NCBI RefSeq assembly: GCF_010686685.1
Contig: NZ_JAAGWD010000002.1
Span: 558,001 to 622,000 of the forward strand
Direction of reading: 5' to 3'
Origin: Pontibacter burrus
GTDB lineage: Bacteria > Bacteroidota > Bacteroidia > Cytophagales > Hymenobacteraceae
DNA length: 64,000 nucleotides
Each line of letters begins with the position of its first letter. Within the stretch, counting starts at the first letter, position 1. Position numbers and translations under genes: made by a program. Of this stretch, positions 27,659-37,054 are shown piece after piece. The notes under the pieces are model-generated. The model made no database searches, had not been told where the DNA came from, and was given only the letters and a program-made list of their open reading frames with translations.

Positions 27659-28675
27659 TTCCTGCGCAGTTCGCTTCTGACGCACAAAGTACTCCCAAAC
27701 TATACTTCCTTTGTAAACGCCTGCCATACGTGTATAATTGCCTTTAGGTTGCTGCAGCTTACGGCGTTTGCGCCAGTAATTGCTGTTTCGCAGCACATCA
27801 GCGTGCGCATCCAGCACGGCGCGTGCATCTGCTGTTTGGCCGGCCAGTAACATCCTGAAAGCCGCTACCCAATCCAGTATAATGCGCAGGCTTATAGTTG
27901 GTATCAGTTCAGATCCCGGTAGGTTTTTATAAAGCAGGGCCAGACCGTTCCTGAAATTCAGGTATGTTTTACGTGGGTTTGATTTGTGCAAAGTTCCTCC
28001 GCCAACATGGTATACACGGCTGTGGCCATTGTACATGATTTTGTAACCTGCATTTTTGGCGCGCCAGCAGAGGTCAATCTCTTCCATGTGCGCGAAAAAG
28101 GCCGGCTCCAGTCCGCCCAGCTCGTGGTATAGTTTTGCTCTTACAAACATGCAGGCTCCGGTTGCCCAGAAAATTTCCTGCACATCATTATACTGCCCAC
28201 GGTCTTCTTCCACGGTTTCAAAAAGGCGGCCACGGCAAAAGGGGTAACCCAGGGTATCAATCAGTCCACCGCCAGCTCCGGCGTGTTCCAGGAAATCGGG
28301 GTGCTGCTGTGCGTTTATCTTAGGCTGTACGGCAGCAATCGTTTGGTCGGCGTCCAGCATGGTAACGATAGGTTCTACCCAGCCCGGCGTTACTTCCACA
28401 TCTGAGTTCAGCAGCACGTAATAGTCGGCATCCACCTGTTTCAGGGCTAGGTTATATCCTTCGCAGAAACCGTAGTTCTGGCTATGCCGGATGATGCGTA
28501 CATTCGGAAAATGCTGTTCTACATAAACTATAGAATCATCCGAAGAGGCATTATCGGCAACTATAATATCGCAGCCCGGGCTGTTTGCCAGCACCGACGG
28601 CAGAAACTTTTGCAGGTAGCGTTGCCCGTTCCAGTTAAGAATAACAATAGCCGTGCGGCTGGTACTATAAGCCAA
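27653..28675 (-). CDS. Glycosyltransferase family 2
   Basis: 340 aa. The GT-A fold is evident: AIVILNWNGQRYLQKFLPSV at the start, the metal-binding region in YYVLLNSDVEVTPGW (about 98-112), and LCWRAKNAGYKIMYNGHSRVYHVGGGT in the acceptor half. These match rhamnosyltransferase-like enzymes. A weakly hydrophobic C-terminal portion may associate with the membrane. The start overlaps the end of ybaB by 11 bp, so they form an operon. The acceptor is unknown. Confidence 0.88.
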   Translation of the reverse strand: MAYSTSRTAIVILNWNGQRYLQKFLPSVLANSPGCDIIVADNASSDDSIVYVEQHFPNVRIIRHSQNYGFCEGYNLALKQVDADYYVLLNSDVEVTPGWVEPIVTMLDADQTIAAVQPKINAQQHPDFLEHAGAGGGLIDTLGYPFCRGRLFETVEEDRGQYNDVQEIFWATGACMFVRAKLYHELGGLEPAFFAHMEEIDLCWRAKNAGYKIMYNGHSRVYHVGGGTLHKSNPRKTYLNFRNGLALLYKNLPGSELIPTISLRIILDWVAAFRMLLAGQTADARAVLDAHADVLRNSNYWRKRRKLQQPKGNYTRMAGVYKGSIVWEYFVRQKRTAQEL

Positions 28676-29000
28676 AGTTGCCGAAATCTAAACCAGGGAT
28701 ATTAGGTAAAAGTCCGGAAGTGTGCTTTTTCATTTCTTCCTGCGCGCGTTCGGTAGCGGTAAGCATGGCATTGTTCACGGCGGCAACCACCAGGTCGTTT
28801 ACCATTTCGCGGTCGTTCGCATTCAGGATCGATTCATCAATCTCAATTTTCAGGAGCTTGCGCTGTCCGTTTACAGTAGCTTTTACCAGTCCTGCGCCGG
28901 CTTCAGCAGAAACGGTTATGTGTTGTAGGTTGTCTTGTGCTTCTTTTAGTTTGGCCTGGACTTCTCTCATTTTGCCCATCATGCCCATCATATCAAACAT
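28665..29000 (-). CDS. YbaB/EbfC nucleoid-associated protein
   Basis: 111 aa, typical for the family. These small dimeric proteins bind DNA non-specifically and are often next to dnaX-recR in other phyla, but not here. The family is recognised by MFDMMGMMGKMREVQAKLKEAQDNLQ at the N-terminus, a helix rich in Met, Lys and Gln, then the conserved beta segment VSAEAGAGLVKATVNGQRKLLKIEID and the C-terminal MVNDLVVAAVNNAM. Its gene overlaps the downstream glycosyltransferase by 11 bp. Confidence 0.92.
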   Translation of the reverse strand: MFDMMGMMGKMREVQAKLKEAQDNLQHITVSAEAGAGLVKATVNGQRKLLKIEIDESILNANDREMVNDLVVAAVNNAMLTATERAQEEMKKHTSGLLPNIPGLDFGNFGL

Positions 29001-29183
29001 AGTCGTGTGCTTTTGTAGTACAAGTGTGTTATTTGGTATAACGCATCAACACATCAAATATACTAGCATAATTTCAGATTACAGAAAAAGTAGCAACCTA
29101 ACTTGGCATTGTATAATATTTACCGGAAACTATTCATAAACTATTGTTATAGCCAATTTAGGTATTAAAGTGCGGGACTTTAA

Positions 29184-31124
29184 TTAACGGATTAGTGTAA
29201 CAGTGCCGGTACGCCGCTTTGTGGTGCCATCCTGCAGGGTTATAGTTACTTCGTAGGCATAAACGCCTGCTGGTTGCGGTTTGCCGTTATAGTTGCCATC
29301 CCAGCCTGTTGTACGGTCTGCGCCTGTATACACCACCTGACCTGCACTGTTCATCACTTTTATAGCAAAGTTTTCGAAGCGTTTGCCCTTCACCTCAAAA
29401 AGGTCATTCAGACCGTCGCCATTCGGGGTAAAGCCACTTGGTACGAACAGGGCATACTCCAGCTTTATAGTTTCGTTGTTAGAGTAAGTTACCTCTCCTG
29501 TTGTTGCTATTGCTTTAATCCGGTAACGAAAAATCTGTTCCTGCTGGTCGGCCAGTTGTGTGGTGTGGCGGTTCCCTCGCACTGGTGTACTGCTTATCAG
29601 GTTACCGCTTTCGTCCAGCAACTCCAGACTATAGTTTGCAACACCCCCTGTAAAACCACTATAGTTGGTCCAGGTAAGCAGCACAGTTTCGTCGGGATTT
29701 TGCTTTACGGTGAGTATTACCGGGCAGGCGGGAGCACTCTCTACAGATGTTTTGTCGCAAAGGTTAACAAACGACGCGCGATAGCAAACCGGGCCTGTTT
29801 TCTGAAGTTGATCGGTTAAAGTTAGTTGCTGAGTTTCCTGTAGTTTTGTGAAAGGAGCTCCATTCATACTTCGCAGGTAAGTCGCAGTTTTTAAACCCTG
29901 CCCATCCGGAAGCTGTAATGTAAGTTCTACCTCGTTCTGAAGATTAAAAGTAGCCAGCAAGGTAGGAGCAGGTGGCGTAGCAGATGATATAACCCTAATG
30001 CAACTACCAGCACTCTGCGAAACTGATTTTCCATCTGCGGCAATTCCTCTTACCTCATAGCAATATTCCTGGGCGCAGCTTACAGCCTCGTCAATAAACT
30101 GATTCTGGTTGCCAGCTATAGTTTGCAGCAGTGTGCCGTTCCGGTAAATCTCGAATTGCCGAAATGTACCGGCTATACTTGACCAGTCTATAGTTGCCTG
30201 CTCGTTGCCATCTCCAGGGGTAACCGGAATGCTGGTAACCGTGTTGGATGGGGCTAATGCCTGGCTGCAGGCATCAGTAGCAGTTATGCGAAACTGCAAT
30301 GGTACCGTAGTATCGAGGGTTGTGAGTGTCAGGGTATTTTCTGTAGCTCCAACAGTTCTTACTGCCTGGAAACTGGTGCCATCCTTCCGCTCTAACGTAT
30401 AGTTGTATGCCGGTTGTAAACCATCTATAGTTAGCCTGATGGCTCCGGTAGTGGCATCCTGAACCTGAACTATAAGTTGGCTTATTACTGGAGGCATGTA
30501 AGCGGGCAGGTTGCTTATAGTTTGACGGACAGGTATGGAAGAACAGAATGCACCAACGTAGCCTCCTGTTACAGTAATTTCCTTCGGTACTCCTGTGTAT
30601 TTATGTTTAATAGGATTGGCTATAGCATTTTTAAATACCGTCGGGCTATATTCTGATTGATTCTTATCATTCAGAAATCTGATGATGTAAAAATCATAGT
30701 TACTGTCGTTGAGGTTTACTGTGAAGTTATTATTGGCGCAGGCTATAGTTGTAAAAGTTGGGTCAGGCGTGGCCACTACCTCAAAAGTTTGTTCAAATGC
30801 GCCCTGATTACCTTTTAAGTTTCCGTATTGGGTTACTGTAACAGACCCGGGTTTAGTGTAAGTAAAGTACTTTTTACTGTCGTATACCGGTCCATCTGGT
30901 TTACCATCTCCGTCTTTATCTTCCTTATCATCAGCCTTGTCGTAATCGTAGTACTCTTTATCAGCATCCACGCCACCGCAGTCGCGGAAGGTAATGCGCT
31001 CACCAACACAAAACTTTGTTACTTCCCTGCCGAGCCTGTCATAAGCTTTAAAGCACCTGTTCTGGGCATTTGTAACAAAACCGGTCAGAAGAAGAGCCAA
31101 GATTAGTAACAGTTGTTTTCTCAA
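29184..31124 (-). CDS. Secreted protein with T9SS type B sorting domain
   Basis: 646 aa. A Sec signal peptide (residues 1-20, ending TNA-Q) starts the protein. A Cys-containing region with a Lys/Asp-rich segment (DYDKADDKEDKDGDGKPDG) follows near residue 53, with the look of a calcium-binding loop. Several Ig/fibronectin-like beta domains occupy about residues 200-555. The C-terminus is a gliding-motility-associated C-terminal domain: FVPSGFTPNGDGLNDLFEV, then FAIKVMNSAGQVVYTG, TGWDGNYNGKPQPAGVYAYEV and a final TVTLIR. That domain directs transport through the type IX secretion system to the cell surface or medium. Cargo function is probably adhesion, which is inference. Confidence 0.9.
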   Translation of the reverse strand: MRKQLLLILALLLTGFVTNAQNRCFKAYDRLGREVTKFCVGERITFRDCGGVDADKEYYDYDKADDKEDKDGDGKPDGPVYDSKKYFTYTKPGSVTVTQYGNLKGNQGAFEQTFEVVATPDPTFTTIACANNNFTVNLNDSNYDFYIIRFLNDKNQSEYSPTVFKNAIANPIKHKYTGVPKEITVTGGYVGAFCSSIPVRQTISNLPAYMPPVISQLIVQVQDATTGAIRLTIDGLQPAYNYTLERKDGTSFQAVRTVGATENTLTLTTLDTTVPLQFRITATDACSQALAPSNTVTSIPVTPGDGNEQATIDWSSIAGTFRQFEIYRNGTLLQTIAGNQNQFIDEAVSCAQEYCYEVRGIAADGKSVSQSAGSCIRVISSATPPAPTLLATFNLQNEVELTLQLPDGQGLKTATYLRSMNGAPFTKLQETQQLTLTDQLQKTGPVCYRASFVNLCDKTSVESAPACPVILTVKQNPDETVLLTWTNYSGFTGGVANYSLELLDESGNLISSTPVRGNRHTTQLADQQEQIFRYRIKAIATTGEVTYSNNETIKLEYALFVPSGFTPNGDGLNDLFEVKGKRFENFAIKVMNSAGQVVYTGADRTTGWDGNYNGKPQPAGVYAYEVTITLQDGTTKRRTGTVTLIR

Positions 31125-31196
31125 GGTAAGTGTAAATAAAGCAGTGGATATACGAATTTACCTAAAATCACAGAAGTATAAACTATAAAACGAAAA

Positions 31197-31224
31197 CGGC
31201 TACACTTTTTGTAAAGTATAGCCG
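31197..31224 (-). terminator. Terminator after hutH
   Basis: CGGCTACACTTT and AAAGTATAGCCG form a 12-bp stem with one mismatch around TTGT. On the minus strand it is followed by a T-rich tail and lies 24 bp beyond the hutH stop. Confidence 0.65.
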
Positions 31225-31248
31225 CCCGGTGAACTATAAACTATAGTT

Positions 31249-32742
31249 TTATACTTGCTGGTATTGTCGTAAAAAAGCGATACTCTTCATAATGTCGTCG
31301 TGTAGCACACGGTCTGTCGATACAAACGGGACCACTTCGCGGAACGAACTATAAAGTTGCTCTAGTACTGATGAAGTTTTTAATGGCCTTCTGAAATCGA
31401 TTGCCTGTGCTGCGTGCATCAGTTCTATAGCTAAAACGCGCTCTACGTTCTGCACCACCTGGTATAGTTTGGTTGCAGCGTTGGCACCCATACTCACGTG
31501 GTCTTCCTGCCCGTTTGACGATGGAATGGTATCAATAGAAGCCGGGGTGCACAATTGCTTGTTCTGGCTAACGATGGAGGCCGCTGTATACTGCGTGATC
31601 ATGAAACCGGAGTTCAGACCCGGCTCAGCAACTAAAAAGTCAGGTAAGCCACGCGTTCCGGAGATTAATAGATAACTGCGGCGTTCCGAAATACTGCCGA
31701 GTTCGGCCATTGCGATAGCTGTAAAATCCAGTGCCAGCGCCAGCGGTTGCCCGTGGAAGTTACCACCTGATATGATCTCGTCTTCGTCGGGGAAGATGTT
31801 CGGGTTATCGGTTACAGAATTGATCTCGGTCAGGAAAACGTCTTCGGCGTAGCAAAGCGCATCTTTGCTGGCACCATGCACCTGCGGGATGCAACGGAAC
31901 GAATACGGGTCCTGCACATGCACTTTGTCCTGAACGATAAGCTCACTGCCTTGCAGCAGGTTTCTAAAGTTTTCAGCAGTCTGCAGCTGTCCTTTGTGCG
32001 GACGAACCTTATGTATCAGTTCATTAAAAGGCTCAATTCTGCCATCAAATCCATCTAAAGACAACGCTCCAATTAAGTCAGCTTGTGCGGAAAGGCGGCG
32101 GGCTTGTAACAGGTTGTAAACGCCATAAGCGCTCATAAACTGCGTACCGTTCAGCAGGGCAAGTCCTTCTTTTGCTTTGAGGGCAATCGGTTCCCAGCTA
32201 AACATTTCCAGTACATGCTTACTTTCCAGTTTATAACCCTGGTAATGCACTTCGCCCAAGCCGATCAGCGGCAGACAAAGGTGCGCCAACGGAGCCAGGT
32301 CACCGCTGGCACCCAGTGAACCCTGTTGGTAAACTATAGGGTAAATGTCGCGGTTATAGAAATCGATCAGCCTTTTAACCGTCTGCAACTGCACACCACT
32401 ATGCCCGTACGCCAGCGACTGCACTTTTAGCAGCAACATCAGTTTCACCACTTCCTGCGGAACTTCCTGGCCGGTGCCGCACGCATGCGACATCATCAGG
32501 TTGCGTTGCAGCTGCTCCAAGTCATGGTTTGAGATCTTGTTCTTGTAAAGCGAGCCAAAACCAGTGTTAATGCCGTAAATGCTGCGCTCGTTTTGCTTCA
32601 TTTTATCCTGCAGGTAGTCGTAGCATTTCTGTATGCGCTGCTCGGCATCGGCGGATAAAGCTAAACTATAGTTACCAGAGATGATCTCTTGTATGCGCTC
32701 CAGGCTCAGGTGCTCGCCGGAGATATGGTGTACGTTGCTCAT
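31249..32742 (-). CDS. hutH: Histidine ammonia-lyase
   Basis: 497 aa, the usual length. It eliminates ammonia from L-histidine to give urocanate, the first step of histidine degradation. The Ala-Ser-Gly triad that cyclises to the MIO cofactor is at 145-147 in GSLGASGDLAPLAHL. Selectivity residues Ser85-His86 (MMSHACGTG) and the QEDHVSMG stretch in the C-terminal part agree with HAL rather than tyrosine or phenylalanine ammonia-lyase. No hutU, hutI or hutG is adjacent. The start codon follows the hisS stop by 1 bp, so both are co-transcribed. Confidence 0.92.
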   Translation of the reverse strand: MSNVHHISGEHLSLERIQEIISGNYSLALSADAEQRIQKCYDYLQDKMKQNERSIYGINTGFGSLYKNKISNHDLEQLQRNLMMSHACGTGQEVPQEVVKLMLLLKVQSLAYGHSGVQLQTVKRLIDFYNRDIYPIVYQQGSLGASGDLAPLAHLCLPLIGLGEVHYQGYKLESKHVLEMFSWEPIALKAKEGLALLNGTQFMSAYGVYNLLQARRLSAQADLIGALSLDGFDGRIEPFNELIHKVRPHKGQLQTAENFRNLLQGSELIVQDKVHVQDPYSFRCIPQVHGASKDALCYAEDVFLTEINSVTDNPNIFPDEDEIISGGNFHGQPLALALDFTAIAMAELGSISERRSYLLISGTRGLPDFLVAEPGLNSGFMITQYTAASIVSQNKQLCTPASIDTIPSSNGQEDHVSMGANAATKLYQVVQNVERVLAIELMHAAQAIDFRRPLKTSSVLEQLYSSFREVVPFVSTDRVLHDDIMKSIAFLRQYQQV

Positions 32743-32743
32743 G

Positions 32744-34147
32744 TTAGGCTATTTCTTTCAGCTGGGCAATAATGTCGTCAATGTATAGTTCGTCCTGTTC
32801 GCCGGTCTGCATGTCGCGCAGCTTCAGTTTACCGCTGGCCATTTCTTCGGAGCCAACCAGCAGCACGAACGGTATATTTTTCTGATCGGCGTAGCCCATC
32901 TGCTTTTTCAGTTTGGCCGCTTCCGGGTATAGTTCTGAGGCTATGCCAGCATCGCGAAGTTTCTGCAGCAACGGCAGCGCATATACTTCCGACTCTTTAT
33001 CAAATTGAACGATAAGAAGCTTAGTGCTCATCTGTGCATTAGCCGGGAATAGGTCCAGTTCTTCCAGCACGTCGTAAATGCGGTCTACGCCAAACGAGAA
33101 GCCTACACCTGATACGCCCGGCAAACCGAACATGCCTGTCAGGTTGTCGTAACGGCCGCCGCCACTGATGCTGCCCATGCTCACGTTGTTCACCTTCACT
33201 TCAAAAATGCATCCGGTGTAGTAGGAGAGGCCACGGGCCAGCGTTACATCCAGTTGCAGGCGCGGCTTACCGGATGGGTTTGCTGTAGTCAAAGCATTGC
33301 TGCCCAGGTTATCGAGATAAGCCCATACTTCATTCAGGTCTTTCAGGCCGCGTTGTCCTTCTTCAGTATTGCCCAATATAGTTTGCAGTTGCTGTAGCAG
33401 GTTCTGATTGTCGCCTTCCAAACTATAAAGTGGCTCCAGTTTGCCTACCGCATCTTCCGAAATGCCACGCTCCAGCAGCTCTTTACGCACGCCTTCCGCA
33501 CCGATCTTATCCAGCTTATCTATGGCCACGCAAATGTCGCCTTCACGGCCTTTCTCGCCAATGGCTTCGGCAATGCCGGCCAGTACGCCGCGGTGGTTTA
33601 TCTTTATCGTGAAATCGGTCAGGCCAAGGGTAGTCAGCACTTCGTCAATCATCTGCACAATTTCGGCTTCGCAAAGCAGCGAGTTGGTACCTACCACGTC
33701 GGCATCGCACTGGTAAAACTCGCGGTAACGGCCTTTCTGCGGACGGTCGGCACGCCAAACCGGCTGTATCTGGTAACGCTTGAACGGGAAGGTGATCTCG
33801 TTGCGGTTCATCACCACGAAACGGGCAAATGGCACGGTCAGATCGTAACGCAGTGCTTTTTCAGAAATCTTCCGGATCAGGTGTTTGGAGCCTTGCTCGA
33901 TATCGGTTGGCGTGGTTTTGCTAAGGTAATCGCCCGAGTTCAGTATCTTAAAGATCAGCTGGTCGCCTTCGTCGCCATACTTGCCCGTCAGCACCGACAG
34001 CTGTTCCATGGCCGGGGTTTCGAGGGGCAGGTAGCCAAACTTTTGGAAAGTGCTGCGGATGGTGTTAAATATATAGTTACGTTTAGCCACTACAGCAGGG
34101 CCAAAATCGCGGGTTCCTTTTGGTAAACTTGGTTTCTCTTTGCTCAT
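32744..34147 (-). CDS. hisS: Histidyl-tRNA synthetase
   Basis: 467 aa. A class II aminoacyl-tRNA synthetase charging tRNA-His. KPSLPKGTRDFGP opens the protein. Motif 2 region is FKRYQIQPVWRADRPQKGRYREFYQCDADVVG. The histidine-binding HisA motif appears as RGLSYYTGCIFEV, and motif 3 as SGGGRYDNLTGMFG with GVGFSFGVDRIYDVLEE. The C-terminal anticodon-binding domain begins near residue 370 (LLIVQFDKE). It is the first gene of the hisS-hutH pair. It lies well upstream of the glycan priming enzyme's terminus, with 140 bp between. Confidence 0.96.
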   Translation of the reverse strand: MSKEKPSLPKGTRDFGPAVVAKRNYIFNTIRSTFQKFGYLPLETPAMEQLSVLTGKYGDEGDQLIFKILNSGDYLSKTTPTDIEQGSKHLIRKISEKALRYDLTVPFARFVVMNRNEITFPFKRYQIQPVWRADRPQKGRYREFYQCDADVVGTNSLLCEAEIVQMIDEVLTTLGLTDFTIKINHRGVLAGIAEAIGEKGREGDICVAIDKLDKIGAEGVRKELLERGISEDAVGKLEPLYSLEGDNQNLLQQLQTILGNTEEGQRGLKDLNEVWAYLDNLGSNALTTANPSGKPRLQLDVTLARGLSYYTGCIFEVKVNNVSMGSISGGGRYDNLTGMFGLPGVSGVGFSFGVDRIYDVLEELDLFPANAQMSTKLLIVQFDKESEVYALPLLQKLRDAGIASELYPEAAKLKKQMGYADQKNIPFVLLVGSEEMASGKLKLRDMQTGEQDELYIDDIIAQLKEIA

Positions 34148-34287
34148 GCTAAAAAACTTTGCTGGCGAAGTTACTAAAACCTATGCAAAAGGATATATGC
34201 TTTCAGTAAATAGGTGTGATAACTATAGAGAATAGCAAGTTAGCTATAGTTTGAAATACAAGAAAGAAGATAAATTTAAGTACAATG

Positions 34288-35667
34288 TTAAAAGGCGTTG
34301 TCTTCTCCAGTGAAGATATTCAATACAGTAAATACAATGATCTTCAGGTCAAGAAGAAATGACCAGTTCTCCAGGTAAAAAATATCTATCTTAACTCTTC
34401 CTCGCATCTGATGCACATCTGTAGTTTCACCTCTGTAACCTCTGATTTGGGAAAGACCTGTTATTCCTGGTTTGATAAAATGCCGCACCATAAACTTATC
34501 TACTATTTGAGAATATTGTTTGGTATGTTGCAACATATGCGGTCTAGGACCAACAACAGACATGTTACCTAGCAACACATTAAAAAATTGTGGCAATTCA
34601 TCTAAGCTGGTTTTTCTCAGGAATGCTCCAACTGCAGTTATTCTGCTATCACCACGTACAGCTTGTTTGGTATCAGAGTCAGAGTTAACAGTCATTGTCC
34701 GAAGTTTCCAGCATTTAAACTTTTTATTGTCTATACCGGTGCGGTATTGCTTAAAAAATACAGGTCCCCTTGAGTCTAACTTTATTAGAATCCCCAAGAT
34801 CGGTAGTAACCATGATAGCAGAAATATAATTACAGTTAGCGAAAAAAAGATGTCAAAGGCTCTTTTGATGAATTTGTTGACTGCATCATCAAGTGGAATA
34901 GACCTGAAAATCAGAATGGGCAGGACATCGTAAAAGTCCACCTTCATTTGGTTGAATGGAAGTTCACCAGGTTCAGGTAGAAATTTCATTCGTAGCAAAT
35001 TGTTATCCACAAAATCAAGTAGTTCAACAATCTGCTCTCGCTTCAGGTTATAAGGGCTGCAGTAGATTTCATCGACTCCGTTCTCCAGTGCGAAATTTTT
35101 GATGTCTTCAAAGCGGCCTAAAACAGCAGGTTTTCCAACATTATGATCATCAAAAAAGCCTAGGAATCGGTAACCGTGTTCAGGGCGAGAGGTAAAAAAG
35201 CGTTTTAAGTCGAGAGCAGTTTTACTATAACCTACAATGATGACTGTCCGGTAGTTATACCCTTTTCGACGGGCATAGCGAAGAAATGTTACTACTGTTA
35301 TTCTCCAAGAAACAATTAAAACAGCTAGTAGTACATACTGAGCTAATAAGAAATGTCTATTGATTTCAGCAGCCGAGATGTTTAGCGCTGCTTCACATAG
35401 CAATATAAAAAATAAGACGACTTTAAAGGCATTGATTGCTACTCTAGAAACCTTGGATACTCTATAAAACTTATAAGATCTAAGAATGGAAGAGCAAAAA
35501 AACCAGGCCAGAATTGCGAAAATAATGATCTCAACTAATCTTCCAGTAGTAAAAGGGCCGATTTTTTCCTGTAATAAACTATATGAAGTAATAATGGAGA
35601 TGGCAATTGCAGAAGCATCGCCAATGGCGTGTACTGGTTTAATGTACTTGGAGTAAAGGCCGGGCAC
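34288..35667 (-). CDS. Undecaprenyl-phosphate sugar phosphotransferase (polyprenyl glycosylphosphotransferase)
   Basis: 459 aa. It should transfer a sugar-1-phosphate to undecaprenyl phosphate on the inner membrane, the priming step of exopolysaccharide or O-antigen synthesis. About four membrane segments occupy residues 15-130, then a nucleotide-binding-like domain (TVIIVGYSKTALDLKRFF near 150). One more membrane segment precedes the bacterial sugar transferase domain: KRAFDIFFSLTVIIF, DSRGPVFFKQYRTG, KCWKLRTM, TSLDELPQFFNVLLGNMSVVGPRPHM. The gene and its upstream region look more AT-rich than the average here. No glycan gene cluster is adjacent, so it seems an orphan WcaJ/WbaP-type enzyme. 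Confidence 0.9.
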   Translation of the reverse strand: MPGLYSKYIKPVHAIGDASAIAISIITSYSLLQEKIGPFTTGRLVEIIIFAILAWFFCSSILRSYKFYRVSKVSRVAINAFKVVLFFILLCEAALNISAAEINRHFLLAQYVLLAVLIVSWRITVVTFLRYARRKGYNYRTVIIVGYSKTALDLKRFFTSRPEHGYRFLGFFDDHNVGKPAVLGRFEDIKNFALENGVDEIYCSPYNLKREQIVELLDFVDNNLLRMKFLPEPGELPFNQMKVDFYDVLPILIFRSIPLDDAVNKFIKRAFDIFFSLTVIIFLLSWLLPILGILIKLDSRGPVFFKQYRTGIDNKKFKCWKLRTMTVNSDSDTKQAVRGDSRITAVGAFLRKTSLDELPQFFNVLLGNMSVVGPRPHMLQHTKQYSQIVDKFMVRHFIKPGITGLSQIRGYRGETTDVHQMRGRVKIDIFYLENWSFLLDLKIIVFTVLNIFTGEDNAF

Positions 35668-35728
35668 TACTTTCTAATTAAGCTTGTTGGATTTAGTTGC
35701 AGAAACGAAAGTAATATATATTAATCTA

Positions 35729-35765
35729 ATTATTACAACATCACTATTATTTTAATTGTAATAAT
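35729..35765. promoter_or_regulatory. AT-rich inverted repeat between divergent genes
   Basis: ATTATTACAA (35729-35738) and TTGTAATAAT (35756-35765) are a perfect 10-bp inverted repeat, 17 nt apart, in the 299-bp gap between the divergent sugar phosphotransferase and alpha/beta hydrolase genes. A partial third copy (TGTAATAAT) follows immediately. It could be an operator, but the sequence is so AT-rich that chance is possible. Confidence 0.35.
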
Positions 35766-35966
35766 GTGTAATAATCTAGAGTAGATAAGCCTTGGTTGAT
35801 GAACTTGGCTTCAGTTGTGGGTCGCTTTATATATTATTAAATTCACAATTATTTTAATTATCACAAAAGGGATTTTTAGATCTCTGCCAGTTATTTTAGC
35901 TTAAAAGAGTAAAGTGCAAGAGGTAGTTCTCTAACATATTAGATCTTTAATACTAACCCCTGTAAC

Positions 35967-36935
35967 ATGAAATATCTGTACAGCTTTTTACTAGTAGGCT
36001 TGTTGATTTCCTGTGCCAGACCGCAGGCAATAAGTACTTTTCCTGCAACCAAAGCACACCTACAGGATGGAGAACAGTTTTATACTATAAATGGCCTGAA
36101 ACACTGGGTTAAAGTAAAAAACAGCCAGCAACAAACTACACCTGTTGTTATTTTGCATGGCGGTCCGGGAGGAAACAACTATAACTTTGAAAGAACCGCA
36201 GGCCCCTTACTGGAGAGTTTCGCTACTGTTGTATACTATGAGCAGCGAGGCAGCGGCAGGAGTGAGGCACCCAAAAACCCGGAAGACTACACACTTCCGA
36301 TGCTTATAAACGACCTGGAGGTACTCAGAGACTCATTAGGAGCTCAAAAGCTTGTACTTCTGGGTTACTCTTTTGGAGCCGAGTTGGCACTCCGTTATGC
36401 CCTGGCGCATCCAGATCGGGTAGAGAAGCTAATCCTATCTGATCCGGCTGAGTTATCCAGATCTAATATGCTGGTACAGATACAGGGATTCTATTCACTT
36501 GGCGACAGCGTTGTTAAAACCGGTATAGATAAGATTTTAAAGGATACAACTGAGCTTGAAGAGAAATATGGGTGTGTGTGGGGGCTTAGTAATTCTGCTT
36601 TGGTTGACAGGTTTTTGTTCGTGAATCAGGAGATAGCCGCACGTAACAGGGAAATGTGGAAAGAGAGCAAACTGGTGAATACTGGCCTGATGGCGAAGGT
36701 GTATATCAAAAATAACAAAATGGACCTGGTAGAAAAAGCAACAGGCTTGCCAATTCCTACTATGCTCATTAGTGGTGTATACGACAGGAACGGAGGCCTG
36801 CATACTGCTCTAGAGTTAAAGAAAGTACTACCTAACAGCACAATCAAACTATACGAGAACAGCGCTCACTTTCCTGATATGGAAGAGCCTGAACGGTTTG
36901 CTGCAGATATTAAAGCTTTTCTATCAGGTAAATAG
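35967..36935 (+). CDS. Alpha/beta hydrolase lipoprotein, proline iminopeptidase-like
   Basis: 322 aa. A short lipoprotein signal ends LLISC with Cys at residue 16. The alpha/beta hydrolase fold shows the oxyanion-hole motif LHGGPGGNNYN (about 65-75), YEQRGSGRSEAP, the nucleophile elbow GYSFGAE with Ser near 135, and a C-terminal ISGVYDRNGG and ENSAHFPDMEEPERF holding the Asp and His. The HGGPG and EQRGSGRS motifs are those of prolyl iminopeptidases (peptidase family S33), which remove N-terminal proline. It is likely periplasmic. Substrate is inferred from family only. Confidence 0.87.
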   Translation: MKYLYSFLLVGLLISCARPQAISTFPATKAHLQDGEQFYTINGLKHWVKVKNSQQQTTPVVILHGGPGGNNYNFERTAGPLLESFATVVYYEQRGSGRSEAPKNPEDYTLPMLINDLEVLRDSLGAQKLVLLGYSFGAELALRYALAHPDRVEKLILSDPAELSRSNMLVQIQGFYSLGDSVVKTGIDKILKDTTELEEKYGCVWGLSNSALVDRFLFVNQEIAARNREMWKESKLVNTGLMAKVYIKNNKMDLVEKATGLPIPTMLISGVYDRNGGLHTALELKKVLPNSTIKLYENSAHFPDMEEPERFAADIKAFLSGK

Positions 36936-36998
36936 CAGTATCAGTTTGCTATAGTTATAGCCTGTATACAGACTCTTTGAAACGGAAGTATGAACTAC

Positions 36999-37035
36999 AA
37001 AAAAGGCTTCTTCCATATCCGAAGAAGCCTTTTTT
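36999..37035. terminator. Bidirectional terminator between convergent genes
   Basis: AAAAAAGGCTTCTTC and GAAGAAGCCTTTTTT form a perfect 15-bp stem around CATATCC, between the alpha/beta hydrolase and the GNAT-nitrilase gene. Confidence 0.9.
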
Positions 37036-37054
37036 GTTTTATAAACTATGGTTG

